From assembly GCA_039096225.1 (NCBI GenBank), contig JBBPEB010000014.1, positions 1,058,501-1,122,500 on the forward strand: a stretch of 64,000 nucleotides of DNA. Reading direction: 5' to 3'. Below the pieces are notes generated by a model. That model saw only the letters and a program-made list of their open reading frames with translations, was not told where the DNA came from and did no database searches. This DNA is from Blastocystis sp. Blastoise. Taxonomy: Eukaryota; Sar; Bigyra; Opalinata; Blastocystidae. Below are positions 1-15,498 of this stretch, piece after piece (within the stretch, counting starts at the first letter, position 1; the number at the start of each line of letters is the position of its first letter). The translations under genes and the position numbers were made by a program.

Positions 1-1782
1 CAGTACAGAAAAGGCCTGCCAGTATGAATAGATAAAGAGGCATAATGAAATGATATACATAAAACAATTAACATAATATATGAAAGAAAACAAATATATG
101 CATATATAATAACAATATACGAAATACAATAAAATAAAGAATATAGAATGGAAAAATATTATATCTATCATAATATAATGAAAAGAATAATATATATAAT
201 ACGGTATAGTTAGATTATTGAGAATAAGTGATGATAGGAATGTTGATGTATATAGAGGATCATATAATGGGGACATATAACAAGAAGGAGTACATGACAA
301 ACTAGAATTATAGTAGAATATAGACATATAAATAAATATGTAACAATAAAAAAAAGAATTTCATTATATAAGAATAAAGAAATAAAAGTTGATGAATAGA
401 CTATATATATGTATGGAGATATAGAATATACTTACTCTATAGGTATACAGATATCACTTGATAGAGACATTTGATATAATGACATATATCGATTCATAAT
501 AAGATCATCCATACTCGATTCTTTCTAATTATATATTATACATATATAACACTTAAACATAGAAAAACAAATCAAATACATATTTATTTATATATATATA
601 CAATCTTTCTATATAAAACTATTTATAATTATATATATATACTCGTAGTTCATAACTATATACTCCTTGACTATCATAAATTCCCATAGTGATCATAGAG
701 CATTTTCCTATTTCTCCTCTTGTTTCTTCTAGATACTTCTCAACAAATCCACCCCAACCACCGTCTGTATCTATTAATACTTGTATACATGAAACAGAAT
801 CACATCTCTCTAATTCTTGACGCATTCCTTCAAAATATATATCAAATTGAGTATCCTAAATAGAGGATTATTATTATAGTTATTATATTATTATATTATT
901 ATATTTATTATATTTATTATATTATTATTGATTTATATATTATATTTATTATATTTATTATATTTATTATATTTATTATATTATTATATTATTATTAGAA
1001 GAAGAAAAAGTAGAAATATAATCATATTATATTCAAACTTAGAACAAAAAATATATATATAATCTTAAAATAATATATTAATAATAATATTTTTATAAAA
1101 TACAGATATTAACGTTTTTCCTTGTAAATAACTCTGTAGAGGATTGATTGAAGTATAGGGATATATTTCGTAAATAGATCGCGGATTATAAGAACTGAAA
1201 AAAATATCGGACCAATGCTGATACTAAAAAAAATATATAATTATATATATAACACATATATTTGAAAAAAAAAAATTTACTTTACCTAGATAAATTATTT
1301 TCATTTCAATAATTTAAGGATAGTTAGAAACAAAATTGTATATAATAAAATGTGATAATAAGCACACACATACTTTTCTAAAAAGAACAAAACAGATACA
1401 TCATAAAATAATATTTAAAAAACATACATTTTGTTGTATTTTAATAACTTTTGTCATTCCATTCCTACATAATTGAATTCAACTTTAATATAGATGTCAA
1501 AAAACAAAAATACCATGAATCTTCTTTTTCATTTTCCTCTTTTAGTATTTGGATTGCTCCAGTTGTTGTATTAACAGATCCATAGCAACCTTTTTCTTCA
1601 AATGATATTGCTCGAGGATAATAAATTCCTGATGAAACTTCACTTACCAATATATTATTATTTATATTTGTTGAATCAGATTCTCCTAAATACTTTTGAA
1701 GTTGTACATCCTGTAAATTCCAATAGTTAGCACCTACCCAATTAGCTTTATTACCAAATTGAACAGTTATAACTTCACCCAT
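1..1782 (-). CDS. Misato/DML1-like tubulin-related protein, 3' end beyond window
   Basis: Misato/DML1 proteins are tubulin-related factors linked to mitochondrial morphology and inheritance. I read exons 1514-1782, 1428-1464, 1104-1223, 643-855, 436-524 and 1-15, continuing off the left edge; all phases agree and introns are GT-AG. The first residues (MGEVITVQFGNKANWVGANY) match the family's N-terminal 'EVIT.Q.G..ANFVGAHWWN' pattern. Exon 3 has HWSD followed by NPRSIYEI, equivalent to the family's VWSDFL...HPRSI. Exon 4 has a CDSVSCIQVLIDTDGGWGGF stretch matching the Misato 'ECD.LQGFQ...D...GF.G' block that replaces the tubulin nucleotide loop. The ATG at 1782 is the only start that gives this N-terminus. 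About 200 residues are visible of an expected 450-550. The 420-bp intron before the last fragment is unusually long and could hide another exon. Confidence 0.85.
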
Positions 1783-2127
1783 TTTTAAAATAGAAAAAAT
1801 AAATATTTTTTTAAAAAATAATAATTGTGTATATCTTCTTGATGAAAGTGAAGAAAATATTTAAAAATTCAGGGATATATATATTTATAAACATATATTT
1901 CGTGAATCTTGTTTTTAATAAGTTCTTATGAACGATGAATCATATCAACAACAACAATTGAAGAAAACAACACAATTTGATGTTTTTTATAAATGTATAC
2001 TTAAGTTTCAAGATTAAAATTGGAAAAAAAGATGAAAAGTAAAAAGAGTTAATGATCTAAGATAAAATGATCTTTAAAATAAAAAGATAGAATAATATAT
2101 ATATATTTTTAATAAGTTAGTCAGTGG
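1783..2127. other. Intergenic, 345 bp
   Basis: AT-rich spacer between the start of the Misato-like gene and the stop of the kinase gene, both on the minus strand. It should contain the Misato promoter. I see no ORF, RNA gene or repeat that I can support. Confidence 0.6.
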
Positions 2128-3749
<1,622 letters not shown>

Positions 3750-4429
3750 TTATCTATAGCCAAGTCACTTTTAAATTACAACTTTAGAAAACCTCCTTTC
3801 TTTTCTGTTAAAAAACTAGGAATAATTACTAACATGACACTGAAATTTCAAAAATAATCATTTATTTGCTCTTTTCTTTTTTTATTAATATTTAAAAGAA
3901 TATTAATTATTTCCTTTTATAATCATATAATCTCAGTCGTAATTAATATGACAGAATGATCATCTTCATATCCTATTGGAAACTCATTGATGATGGAATG
4001 ATAATTAACTTTATTGCTTTTCACCACTTTCTAATGTGTTAAGTTGTTTTGAATATACAAATTTAAGATAGTAAAAATAATAAAACTCACTTAATATGAA
4101 CATTTAGTACTCACAAAGTAATATATTTGTTGTGATAACGATATACTTCGTATAATGTAGTACTACTTGTCTATATTGCTACGTAATATTTTTTACTATC
4201 AAGTATAAGAACAAAAAAGAATGTATATGACTATATGTAAGGGTGAGATATTGTATAAAAACAATTTTAAAAAATAAATAATATATATATTATAAATTAC
4301 AAGTATGAGTTTAAACAACAAATAATAATAATAACGAATATGTGTAAATTGAAAAAAAAATAAAGTATATATAAAGTACATCAGAGATTGAATGATTATT
4401 TATAAAATCAAAGTGAACAATATGAAGAT
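3750..4429. other. Intergenic, about 680 bp
   Basis: Spacer between the CDK start and the stop of the large GILT-like gene. It holds the presumed CDK promoter. Oligo-A/T runs and short mixed sequence only; I see no gene, tRNA or ordered repeat. Confidence 0.55.
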
Positions 4430-5417
4430 TTAAGTAGTAACGGAGGAATACGTAAACACCACTATATATATATAATTATTATGATTATTATTATTATTAT
4501 GATTATGATTATGATTATGATTATGATTATGATTATGATTATGATTATGATTATTATGATTATGATTATGATTATTATGATTATTATGATTATTATGATT
4601 ATTATGATTATTATGATTATTATTTTTATATACAGAAGGAGGGGTTGCAAAGCTAGCACATAGTTCACTATAGAATACTTCATGTCGTGACATCAATTTC
4701 CCTTCTAAGAAAGTAGCAGGATATCTAATCTTATCTTGAGAGAGGAGAGAGGGAAGCACCACGGATGCTTGACGTATCTCTTCCTTTAATAACTATATAT
4801 ATTGATTAATAATGTTTTATTATATATATATATATATATATATCTTTTAACAATAAATATATATATAACAAAAATAATATGTCTACATATATAATATGCT
4901 AAACACAATAAAATATACTTTTTCTCCTTGTCCTGAATGTACACATGTATATATATCATTAAATAAAACATTAGAACCATCAGTACATAACTCCAAATTC
5001 TCAAAAATATATCGATTATAACTATATCAGTATATATATTTAGTATATTCTTAAATATAATAAAAAACAACTATTTTTATTACAAAAGAAAAAAATATTT
5101 CAATTACAAAACAAATAATAACAATATATATAATAATATTCAATAAAAGAATGAATAGAGAATATACCTAATGACACATCGTGTGACGCTCCATCGTATC
5201 TTTGGATCTATATATAAATGATTAACACAGGACAAGACCATATTTAGTTGGCAAGTTAATAATCCTGAAGAACAAATAAGATCATTATTTATAGATAAGG
5301 ATACACCTCCTACTGGATGTATTGTCATATTATAATATGTAGATCTATATATAAATGTATATATATATTATATTATATTTATTTAATAGAAGAAGAAGAA
5401 TACAGTAGATACATAAA

Positions 5418-5471
<54 letters not shown>

Positions 5472-7894
5472 TATATATAAACAACACATATAAACAATAC
5501 AAATATTAAAAACAATTAATATATATATATACTTTTCTTTCTTCATTATCCATGTTAATTGGTTTACAATGAAATTATTTGAGGATTCACAATTATTATG
5601 TGTATATATATCGATTTGAAGTGTTTTTCGTCGAGAAGATGTTAAGAATTGTTTCATATAATCATGATTACAATCTTTACATGTTGATTCAATTCCTGCA
5701 ATTCTCTGAGGCCCGCCACAAATAGTTGGCGGTAAACCATGTATATAATTACATATTCCATATAAAATCGACTTCTCTGAAGCAATATTAGTATATGTAT
5801 TAATAGATATTAAAGGTGGAGGTATAATAGTTGTACTATATATATAATAAGTTTGTTCATATAATTTAGTTATATATGCATCATGATCAAATGAATAAAC
5901 ACAAAATTTTAATGATTTCTGAGTTTCTTGTATATATATAGAATTCAAACAAGCTACTATAATGGAATGTATATGTTGCGTATTGTCTTTCTTTAATAAT
6001 TTCATAACACATATAGAATATTGAATTTTTTGTGAATCTCCTTGTATTTCTTTCAATCCACACATATAAGCATATACTTTATGACATCGGTTATTCTTCT
6101 CAATTTCACAAAGTCGACTACTTGTCTTTGTATTAATATCTAATCCACCAAAAGGAAGGAATTGAACTTCTAATGAATTATATATAATATTCATAACAGT
6201 AGAAGACATATAACTTAAAAACCATAAAGAAGACACAATTTCAATATCAAAATAAATATAAATAGTTGAGATTGAATGAGGAACAAGGAATTCATAATAA
6301 GATGATAAATGTAATTGTCTTATATAACTATCATATCTCCAGGATTCCATTCTATTTTCTAAATTATCATAATCATATATCTTATGAATATTTTCACTAT
6401 ATACAGAATAAAGATGACTTGTTATCTTTAATTTAATATTTTGTGATGGACTTTCAATTGTTTTATTTTCTGGATCCATAAACATAGTTAATGAACTTAA
6501 TCGATATATATTTTCATTCATGAACATTTTATTATTCATATAAATACTTGTATGACGATTACCTTTATTTATTTTATTATTCATATTTGTAAATATATCT
6601 GAAGAATAAATACGATTATTATTATTATTTAAATATAACGTATAAGTAACTTCAGTATTTTCAGTTTTATTCGGTAAATATATAGGTCCTCGCAAACTAT
6701 TATGTTTATAGACAGAAGATGCATAATGTATTTTTCTTTGTTTATGAGAACTACTTAATGTAGATTCTCTATCTAAAAGCGGACTTATATAATCATTATC
6801 TTCAATATTTGTATTATATCTCTTTCGTTTAAACATACCTAACACACTTGAAATAGATTTCTTATGATTTTTATTCGTATTTTCAGGATTAATAGTAATA
6901 GATTTAGTCGTCGTAGGAATAGAAGATAAAGTAGATTTTACGTGAATAAAAGAAAGTTTACTTTTATCATTAGAATCTAAATTAATATCAATTTCTTTTC
7001 CTTTATCAGTAGTACTTTTCTTTGTTCTAGAATGCTTCTTCTTTTTATGTAAATTAGAATGCTTACGTTGACGATCTTCTTTATATATATCCTCTTTATC
7101 CTCATTAATCATAGATTCATCATTATATACTTCTGTCTTTTTATTTTCTTCTTCTGCAAATTCAGGGCTTTCTTCTTCTTCAACATCAACATGTTTATAT
7201 GATATACTTTTCTTTATATTCATATTTTTAATTGTATCATCATTCTCTTGTTGATTCGAATTTTCTTTTCGAATTTCATTAAATAATTCTTCTTTTAAAG
7301 AATTTACAGTATCACTATAAAGTATTTCTTTATTCTTCTTATTCGATTGATTTACTAATATACATCTAGGATCTTGTTGATTCTCTATATCTAAACAATC
7401 AATCTTTTTAGATTTATTTGTTCTTCTCTTCTTCTTCTTCTTCTTCTTCTTTTCTGTAGTGTCTATAACAACAGATTCATCATTTGTAGTATTATTTTCT
7501 TCATCTATTATTCTAGATGTATTCTTATCATTAATACTTTCTTCATTATTATAATGCAGAGTATCAGAAGAAGATTGAATAGAAGTGTCATCTACTGTAT
7601 TTATACTTGGAGAATTATTAGTATTTGTATTTATAGTAGTTGATCTATATAAATTACTTTGTGAATCACTAAGTGATGATCCATTAGGAATATAGGAATT
7701 GCCACTAGAAGAAGAAGTTGTTGATGACGAAGATGATGATAATTTAAATGGATTAATATGATATGATTGACTATTATCATTTATATTATCAGTAGCAGGT
7801 ATTTCATTAAAATTATTATGACTTATATTATTATTTATACTACTTTGTTCATTATTCATATTATTCTCATTTGTATAAACTGTTGATCCTATAA

Positions 7895-7976
<82 letters not shown>

Positions 7977-10900
7977 TGAGATATTATTATTATTATTATT
8001 TGAGATATTATTATTAGTAGTAGTAGTTGTTGTTGTTGTTGTAGCAGGAATACTAGTATCACTTTCTTGAGTAGAAGTAGAAGTAGATAAAGAAGAAATA
8101 GTAGAAGGAATACGAGATTTAGGTTTATATCTTTTTTTTGAAGATCTCTTCTTTCTTGATACATTCTGTTTTAGTGCTATACATTTAGGATGACGACGAT
8201 ATTGAAATAATGAACAATTTATACCCCCTGTATTCATTTGTGTATCTTCATCATCATCATTAGTATCAGTGTCTAATGGTGTTTCAACTGGACTAGATGA
8301 CGATTGTATATTCTGATTTGATAATAATGTTGATGAAGAAGAAAGTTCTGTTCCTATTGTTTCTCCTTTAATATTGGTATCAATAATTGCTGAATTCCTA
8401 TTATTTATATTATTTACATTATTTATATTATTTATATTATTTATATTATTTATATTATTTATATTATGATCAATATTTAGAGTATTATCATTGTTTTCTG
8501 ATTGATGTTGAAGAAGAGAAGTTTGAGATTGTATATGACTTTCTGTAGGAGAAGAAGCAGTCATAGACTGACGAGATACAGGAATAGCCATATTCCTAAT
8601 AAATCGATTCTGTCTTATATTTGCATGTTTATATTTACTTGATTTTGAAGATTCTTCATTATTGTCATCATTATCATTATTATTATTGGTATTATTATCA
8701 TCATTATCATCATTGGCAGAAGTATTTTCATTATTAGTCATAAAAGAGGGTAATTGGTCCTTTATTGCTGGATCTTCTAGATGTTCATCATTATTATTAT
8801 TCTCTATAGAATTTAATGGATCTGCAAATGTAGATAATGAATCACCATCATCATCTGTACTCATTGGATCTATTCTTGTCTTAGTATTTGTTATAGGAGT
8901 ATTTAAAGGAGTATTTATAGGAGTATTTAAAGGAGTATTTAAAGGAGTATTTAAAGGAGTATTTAAAGGAGTATTTAAAGGATTATTCATAGGATTATTC
9001 ATAGGATTATTCATAGGATTATTCATAGGATTATTCATAGGATTATTCATAGTATTCATAGTATTCATAGTATTCATATTATTCATAGGATTAGGGTTAA
9101 CTGCAGTATTTATAGATGGGTTTGTAAATGATGATTGACGGAATACAATAGGATTCTTTCGACTACTAAATATAACACGTCTATTTGTTGAACCCAAAGA
9201 CTTTAAGGTTTTTATACTAGTAAATGGAGATGAAGGATCTGTATTTGGATCCATAACAGGATTCGCATTTAAGCCATTCACTAATTTACTTGCTTCACTA
9301 CGATCTACATGCATAAAGTTAATATTATTATTCATATTATTATTCATATTATTATTCATATTATTCATAACATTCATATTATTATTCATATTATTATTCA
9401 TATTATTCATATTATTATTCATATTATTATTCATATTATTCATATTATTATTCATATTATTATTCATATTACTAAATGAAGAAGAAAGACCGTTATTATT
9501 TTGTATTCCATTTTCATTAATTATATTATTATCTATATTTCCTTGTGATATTCCTGTAGAAGTATTTATACTACTTATTCCATCTTTATGAAGTAATTCT
9601 TCATCACGAAGAGAATCTTCAGAAACAATATCATGTCCTATATTATCTTCTTCATCTCCTTCTTCTTCTCCTTCTGAATTATTATCTTCATTTCTCTCAT
9701 TATCAATATCTTCATCTTTAGTTGGTGATCGTATTTTTAATGATACTTTTGACTTATCAGAAGTAGTGATACTTATTCTATTCTGTTTCGACACAGATTC
9801 TCTATTATTTTTATTCATTTTTGTCTTTTTAAGTTTTTGATTTTTTAATGAAGATTTTCTTTTCCTAGGTAGAACTTCTTCCTCTTCTTCCTCTTCTTCT
9901 TCTTGTTCCTCTTCTTCATCAATTCGATGTTTATTAACATTCTTTTTAGAACGAGATAAAGGTGTTCTTTTAGTTTTCTTCTTTATAATCTCTTCTTCTT
10001 CTTCTTCTTCTAAAGATTTATTATTCTTATTTTTTTCTTCATCTTCTTCATTCTTTTCTTCTTCTTTTTCTTCTGTACTATTCTTTATACTCTTCTTTTT
10101 CTTCTTCTTTGGTTTCTCTATAGAATCATTTGTTATATCCATATTTTCAATTTTTTGTTTCTCTTCAAGAGCTTCTTCTTTCTCTTCATCCTCACTCTCA
10201 GCTTTCTTTAAACCTTCAGAATTATTATTATTATCATTATTATTATTATTTAATAGATTTAATCGTAAATCTTGACCTGTAGCTACTTGTGTATTATCTG
10301 GACTATTACTCATATCATCATTATCATCTTCATCTTCATTCTTATTGTCACCTATAGGCAAACTATGAATATCTTCAACTTGTTGTAAATGTAAAATCTC
10401 TTCTTTTTCTTGTTCTTTTCCTTCTGAGAAATGATTATCTTCCATATTAACATCTTTTGCTCCTAATCTTAATAATAAAGTATTTCCTTCTTTAGATGGA
10501 ATTCTATTCTTTTCTACTTTTGAACTTTCTTTAGAATCTAAAGTATCTTCTTTCTTTGTAGTTTTTTTAGAGACTCTTTTTGATTTTCTTTTCTTTCTCT
10601 TTCCTTCTTCTTCTTCTTCATCATCATCATCATCATCACTATTAATTCGTTCAATAACTAAAGAATCTGAAATATATTTATTTTCTGTATTCAAGGGATC
10701 ATCTTCTCCCTTGGATTCCATATTCATAGAATTATCTTTATTATTATTATCATCATCATTATTATCATTATTATTATTGTCATCATTAGTGTCTCCTTCT
10801 CCTTCTTCAGAATTCTCCTTAGAAAAACTATTATTTAAGATATTCTCTTCTTGAACACTTTTCTCTGGCAATACTTTTGTATTTTCATTATTATTATTAT

Positions 10901-12915
10901 TAGAAGGTATGGTATTCATAGATTCATTCTTCTTCTTATGATTATCTGATACTTTAATAACAGGAGGATTCAAAAGAGGACGTTCGGCTAATTGAGATTT
11001 TGTCATTGGTATAAATGAATATAATCTATTAATAATATCAACACATAAGCCACCACAAGGTTGACGATTGATACGAACAGCAGGTATTTCAGAAGGAATA
11101 GTATTATATGTATTATTAGTATAGTACATCTGATCTATTAACAACTATATATATATGTAGTATTATATAGATGATAAAGTAAGGTTTAAAAACGTTTGTA
11201 GTAGCAAATAATATATATATAATAAAATCAAGAATAGTGTTGTAAATCAATATATATATATAAAGAAAAATACTTATAAATCTATAATATAATCAATAAT
11301 ATATAATATATATATAATATATATATATATAATATATACTTGTTTTCCTCTTGAAGTAATACATTCTAAAATGTCCTTTTCATATGAAGGAGAACACTTA
11401 GCTAACGATGCTTTGGTATATTCATCACTATATATATATATATATATGTTATCAATAATTATAGGTAAAGAATACACTAAAATGATTTATTTCATTATAA
11501 TTATATAGGATAATATTTATAAATTACATATATACATATAGAAATAGTATATTAATCAAAGGAAGAAATATAATAGATATATATATATATATATATATAC
11601 AATTGAATGCATTTAAGCATAGGAATATAGATTCGATAGTCCTCAATAACGTCAATAGTACATGCTTGTAGTTTATTTGCAATAATTTCATTAATACCAT
11701 TCTTAGCTATAATCTTCTTCTTTGGAGATAAATACATATTAAACCCTGTTATTACTTTCATATTCACTCTCTCTGCAAATCTATATATGTATATATAGAT
11801 ATATAATCAAAGAAAATTAATATGGTATGTATAATTACTAATAATAATATTACATATATTTTACTAATAAGAATATATATATATATATACTGAGGAAAAT
11901 TAATAAGTTCCGTTTCAATGATGTCAAAAAGTGAAATAGTATCTTCTAAATAAGAAGTTAAATATATTTCAACTAGAATCTAGATATATATATATTGTAA
12001 TACGTTATATATTAATAATAATATACTGTATCACTTAAAGATTGCGTTCTTCGTGGAGTTCTATCACTCAAAGAATTACAACACTATAATAATATAAATC
12101 AATTTTAACATATATATATATATACTTCTATAGATAGATCATTATAATCTTTGCAAAGTATGTTCAATAGGTCCATAAATGGATAATAAAAAAGCTTATT
12201 AGAATAAGTCACAGATATATTAGTATCTTGATTCAAAACTGATAATGACGATAAATGAAGTGACTAGAAAAAAAAATTAAAAAAAAAATTGAACAATATG
12301 AAAAAAAAAGAGATAAAAAAGTAAACAGAAAAAAAAAGTAAAACTTTGAAAAATAAAATACAGAGAGAGCTTTGTTTGTGCAATTATGTATATCATTGAT
12401 TTTTCTGTTTGTACCCAACAGTTCTACCAATTGAGATTGACTAAAAGAGAATAATGAATTATTAATGGGCCATTTAAAAGTAAAATAGTAGCTATCATAT
12501 AAAAATAATAGATAGATACGGTTCTTTGCATGTAAGCAGTAATTTTGATATACTTATTGCTTCAGAAAAAGGTATGTTTGACATTAGACACATTTGAGAT
12601 ACGGCTACAAAGCACTGGATTTTGTCTCCAATACATTCAAATGAGTCTGTAGCACCTGATGACTTATTCAAAAATGCATATTCATACGAGACAGCAAGAT
12701 TGTGTTTTTCACTATATAATAAAGTAATCAATAATATTAAATACGTTAGTTCATGAGTTTTCAAATAAAAGTCATTGATTTGATCGAGTGTTTCTGATTG
12801 AATTGACGGTATGTGGACAATTAAGTTTCGAAAAGCCTATAGATTTAGTCTATTCTTTAAGTATATATACTAGTATTTCTTCAACAAAAAGAAATAGCAG
12901 GTAATACCAAATCAT
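4430..12915 (-). CDS. Giant protein with three degenerate GILT-like domains and Asn-rich linker
   Basis: Twelve exons (12871-12915, 12520-12836, 12362-12440, 12126-12263, 12027-12083, 11891-11979, 11601-11780, 11340-11427, 5533-11144, 5168-5344, 4919-5021, 4430-4792) sum to 7248 nt, exactly 2416 codons, with every phase consistent. The N-terminus (MIWYYLLFLFVEEILA) looks like a signal peptide. Residues ~213-375, ~1960-2140 and ~2175-2370 each follow the layout of GILT (gamma-interferon-inducible lysosomal thiol reductase): a beta-strand/active-site start, the CQHG-x2-EC-x2-N-x4-C signature region, and a C-terminal 'P..RIN...LC' end. The third copy keeps the signature spacing exactly (CSSGLLTCQLNMVLSC). 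No CxxC active site is intact. Between copies 1 and 2 lie ~1,500 residues rich in N, E, K, S and T with poly-Asn, NPMN and NTPL repeats; the C-terminus is an NNH tract. A redox role is therefore doubtful; luminal localisation is inferred. The region could be two genes split near 11.98 kb, but the phases favour one. Confidence 0.7.
4480..4625 (-). repeat. Coding hexa/nonanucleotide repeat (Asn-His tract)
   Basis: Tandem ATTATG/ATTATTATG units on the plus strand. On the minus strand they encode an alternating Asn/His run near the C-terminus of the GILT-like giant protein. The tract stays in frame, with the stop at 4430. Confidence 0.85.
7896..7977. repeat. Coding trinucleotide repeat, poly-Asn
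   Basis: An essentially pure (ATT)n run of about 80 bp within the large exon of the GILT-like gene, read as poly-Asn on the minus strand. The same trinucleotide occurs as pure runs in introns at 16411-16470, 16714-16766 and 29500-29598, so the slippage is not confined to coding DNA. Confidence 0.9.
8885..9090 (-). repeat. Coding 12-bp tandem repeats (NTPL / NNPM units)
   Basis: Consecutive 12-bp units encode repeated Asn-Thr-Pro-Leu, then Asn-Asn-Pro-Met, then Asn-Thr-Met motifs in the low-complexity linker of the GILT-like protein. The change of unit along the array points to successive local expansions. Confidence 0.85.
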
Positions 12916-13184
12916 ATTTCGTTTTAGAAATAAAAAAAAATGTATTTTCAAAATAGTGGTTTTTTGTCTGATAACCAGTGAAGAATGAGTTTTTCCAAAA
13001 AAAAATTGTTTTTTGTTTTTTCTTTTTAAATGGTCAAGGAGTCAAATAAAATAGACAATAGATATTCATAGAATAACTAAACATACTGAAATCGTAAAAA
13101 AATGATTTATATATAAGAACACCAATTAAATATTTATCAAAAAAACATATAAAGAAGAGAAGAATTGATTTAAAAGTTAAAGAA

Positions 13185-13459
13185 TTAATTAGTTGTATTG
13201 CTTCTACTTTCAAGAAGAAGTAGTTGTTGTTTAGCTCTTTCCGATATTCCTTTCGATTTCTTTAAGATTTGTTCATATCTATATATATATATATAATTTC
13301 AAATTAGAACAATAATAATATATATATATATATATTATATATTCATATATAGGCTCATTAGTTCCACGAATAATAACTTCATTAGAGTCTTCTTGTATTT
13401 CATAGAAGAATCGTTTATAATTCACTGAAGCAGTACTTAACCAACTCTCTAATTCATCT

Positions 13460-13497
<38 letters not shown>

Positions 13498-13832
13498 AAA
13501 AGAGAAGGATAATCATTAGAATAACATATATTTGATAATAAATAATAGTATATATACTTATATGAAGAATGGAAGTAAGATGGTCGATGGAGCTAGTTCT
13601 GAATAAAGGACAATAAACATCAAGAATCAATAAACGAATATTAGACATGATTTTTTGAATGAATTCATCACCTAAATAAGAGAAGAAGAAATCACTATAT
13701 AAGAATATTTCCATTTCTTTCATGTGTTCCTTAATATTATCAAAGTTCAAGTTAATTAATAAATCAACTAATAATTCTGTGAGAGGATCAGAATATACAG
13801 TACTAATACGTTTTAAGAGCTATATATATATT

Positions 13833-13912
<80 letters not shown>

Positions 13913-14252
13913 AATGTAAAATATTTATAATAATAATAAATATATATACATCAACAATATGTGATTTCCATGCCTTTTGGTTATTAATAACAGAGGCACA
14001 AACATAACGCATGAGCCAAGGACAACATAACTCAATAGTAGATAAATACCTGTATATATAATAATAATAATAATATCTCAGATAATAATAATAATAATAA
14101 TAATAAAAGTATATATAAATACTCTGTAGGTTTGGTCATATTGAAGATGATGTTATTAAATATGTCGATTCCCGCGGGGTGTTGAGCAGCGAGGAATAAA
14201 CTCCAGTGAAGAAGATAAGCACGTTGCTGGAGAAGCTCAGAAGGACTAGATG

Positions 14253-14283
<31 letters not shown>

Positions 14284-15498
14284 TTTGAATAATAACAATA
14301 ATCAGAAATAAAAATTTTGGATTACATATGATATATATATATAAATAAATATAATATAACATAATATAATACTATACATATCTATATCTATATACATCAG
14401 TAGAGATAATATCCATAATACGTTTCATTCCTAGAAAAGCATCTTGAGAGGACGAATGAAGTAAATCGGCAGCGAATTTGCCCCAAAGAGCGACGACAAG
14501 AGGATCATTAGGCATAGAGATAGGACGAGGAAGAGTAGGAGTTAAAAGAGTACTATATATAGATATAAGTATAGAATAATATGTAAGCAATAAAGGCATA
14601 TATATATAGAAGTATACTACTTTTAAACAAATATATATATATATACATATAATAGAAAAGAAGTTCTGAAGCTTCTTGATAAGCACCACAATCCATTTGG
14701 AATTTAGCGATAGAGAGAGATTCATCAATAGCAGAAGAAGATATCTATATATATATTATATATATATAAAATTAAAATAAAAATAATTAAAAATAATAAA
14801 AAAAAATGAACAATTATAAATATAAAAATTAACTAGTATACTATAATAAATGAAAAAAAAAAGAATAGAATAGATATTTCATGTTCTTGAAGAGCTTGTC
14901 TAGTAAATAAATTATCGTTAATAAGTTGATCGACAGTCTCTGTCTCATTAGATAAGAAAGAAACAAAATCATTTTCTTGAATAACTTTAAATTGAGCTAA
15001 TACTTCTTCTCTTTTATCAAGCATTTCTTGAGGAACTTCTTCAGTATTATTAACAGATTTATAAATTTCTATAGCAAAATCAACCATCTTAGTAGGTTTT
15101 AATAATTCAAGCTTAGCCATATCAAGATCTTTTTGAATATACATCTAAAAAAATAATAATAATCGAAGATATTTTCAAAAATGATGTTTATAAAAATAGA
15201 AACGAATGCCAATAAACTTATAAAACAAATAGAAGCAAGCGTATACATTCCAGTAGATTCTAGCCAACTGAAAACAGGGAATAATAAATGTAAATCTAAA
15301 AAGGGTGATATCTTTCCAATGATATCGTATTTTAAATAGTATAAACAATAAATTCAGTCCATCGAAGTCAATAAAAACTTATGATACTATTATATAAATA
15401 ACTAATTATATACTTGAATCTCGGGGATGGTAAACTTCAGGAGTGTTTTCCATAGTTTCTTCAACAGTTCTTTCTTCATTAATATTTTCTTCAGTCAT
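13185..15498 (-). CDS. Translation initiation factor eIF3 subunit E (INT6) homologue
   Basis: eIF3e is a PCI-domain subunit of the eIF3 complex that helps load mRNA onto the 40S ribosome. Recognisable blocks in family order: HLLFPVFSWLES near the N-terminus (family HLVFPLLEFL), KPTKMVDFAIEIYKSV (family TNMVDFAMDVYK), IAKFQMDCGAYQEASELL (family AKFQYECGNYSGAAEYL), VALWGKFAADLL, LLQQRAYLLHWSLFLA, MRYVCASVINNQK, YSDPLTELLVDLLINLNFD, and the PCI/winged-helix end ESWLSTASVNYK with IIRGTNEPIYEYEQI. Main exons lie at 15414-15498, 15247-15295, to 15144, ~14740-14655, ~14556-14392, ~14257-14125, ~14050-13951, ~13821-13559, ~13467-13349 and ~13278-13185. Two junctions (between 15247 and 15144, and near 14850) do not resolve with canonical sites, so the middle exon's edges are uncertain. 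Start is the first ATG, 15498. Confidence 0.9.
13840..13909. repeat. Pure (TA)n tract inside an eIF3e intron
   Basis: About 70 bp of almost uninterrupted TA dinucleotide makes up most of one intron of the eIF3e gene. Similar pure TA runs form intron bodies at 5419-5465 and 29121-29161. Confidence 0.9.

Noticed and set aside
4462-4683. Poly-Ile and Met-Ile frames on both strands
   Set aside because: Shadow frames of the Asn-His coding repeat at the end of the GILT-like gene.
8662-9138. 158-codon plus-strand frame rich in Leu, Phe and Gly
   Set aside because: Antisense shadow of the NTPL/NNPM repeats of the minus-strand gene, which is part of an in-phase gene model.
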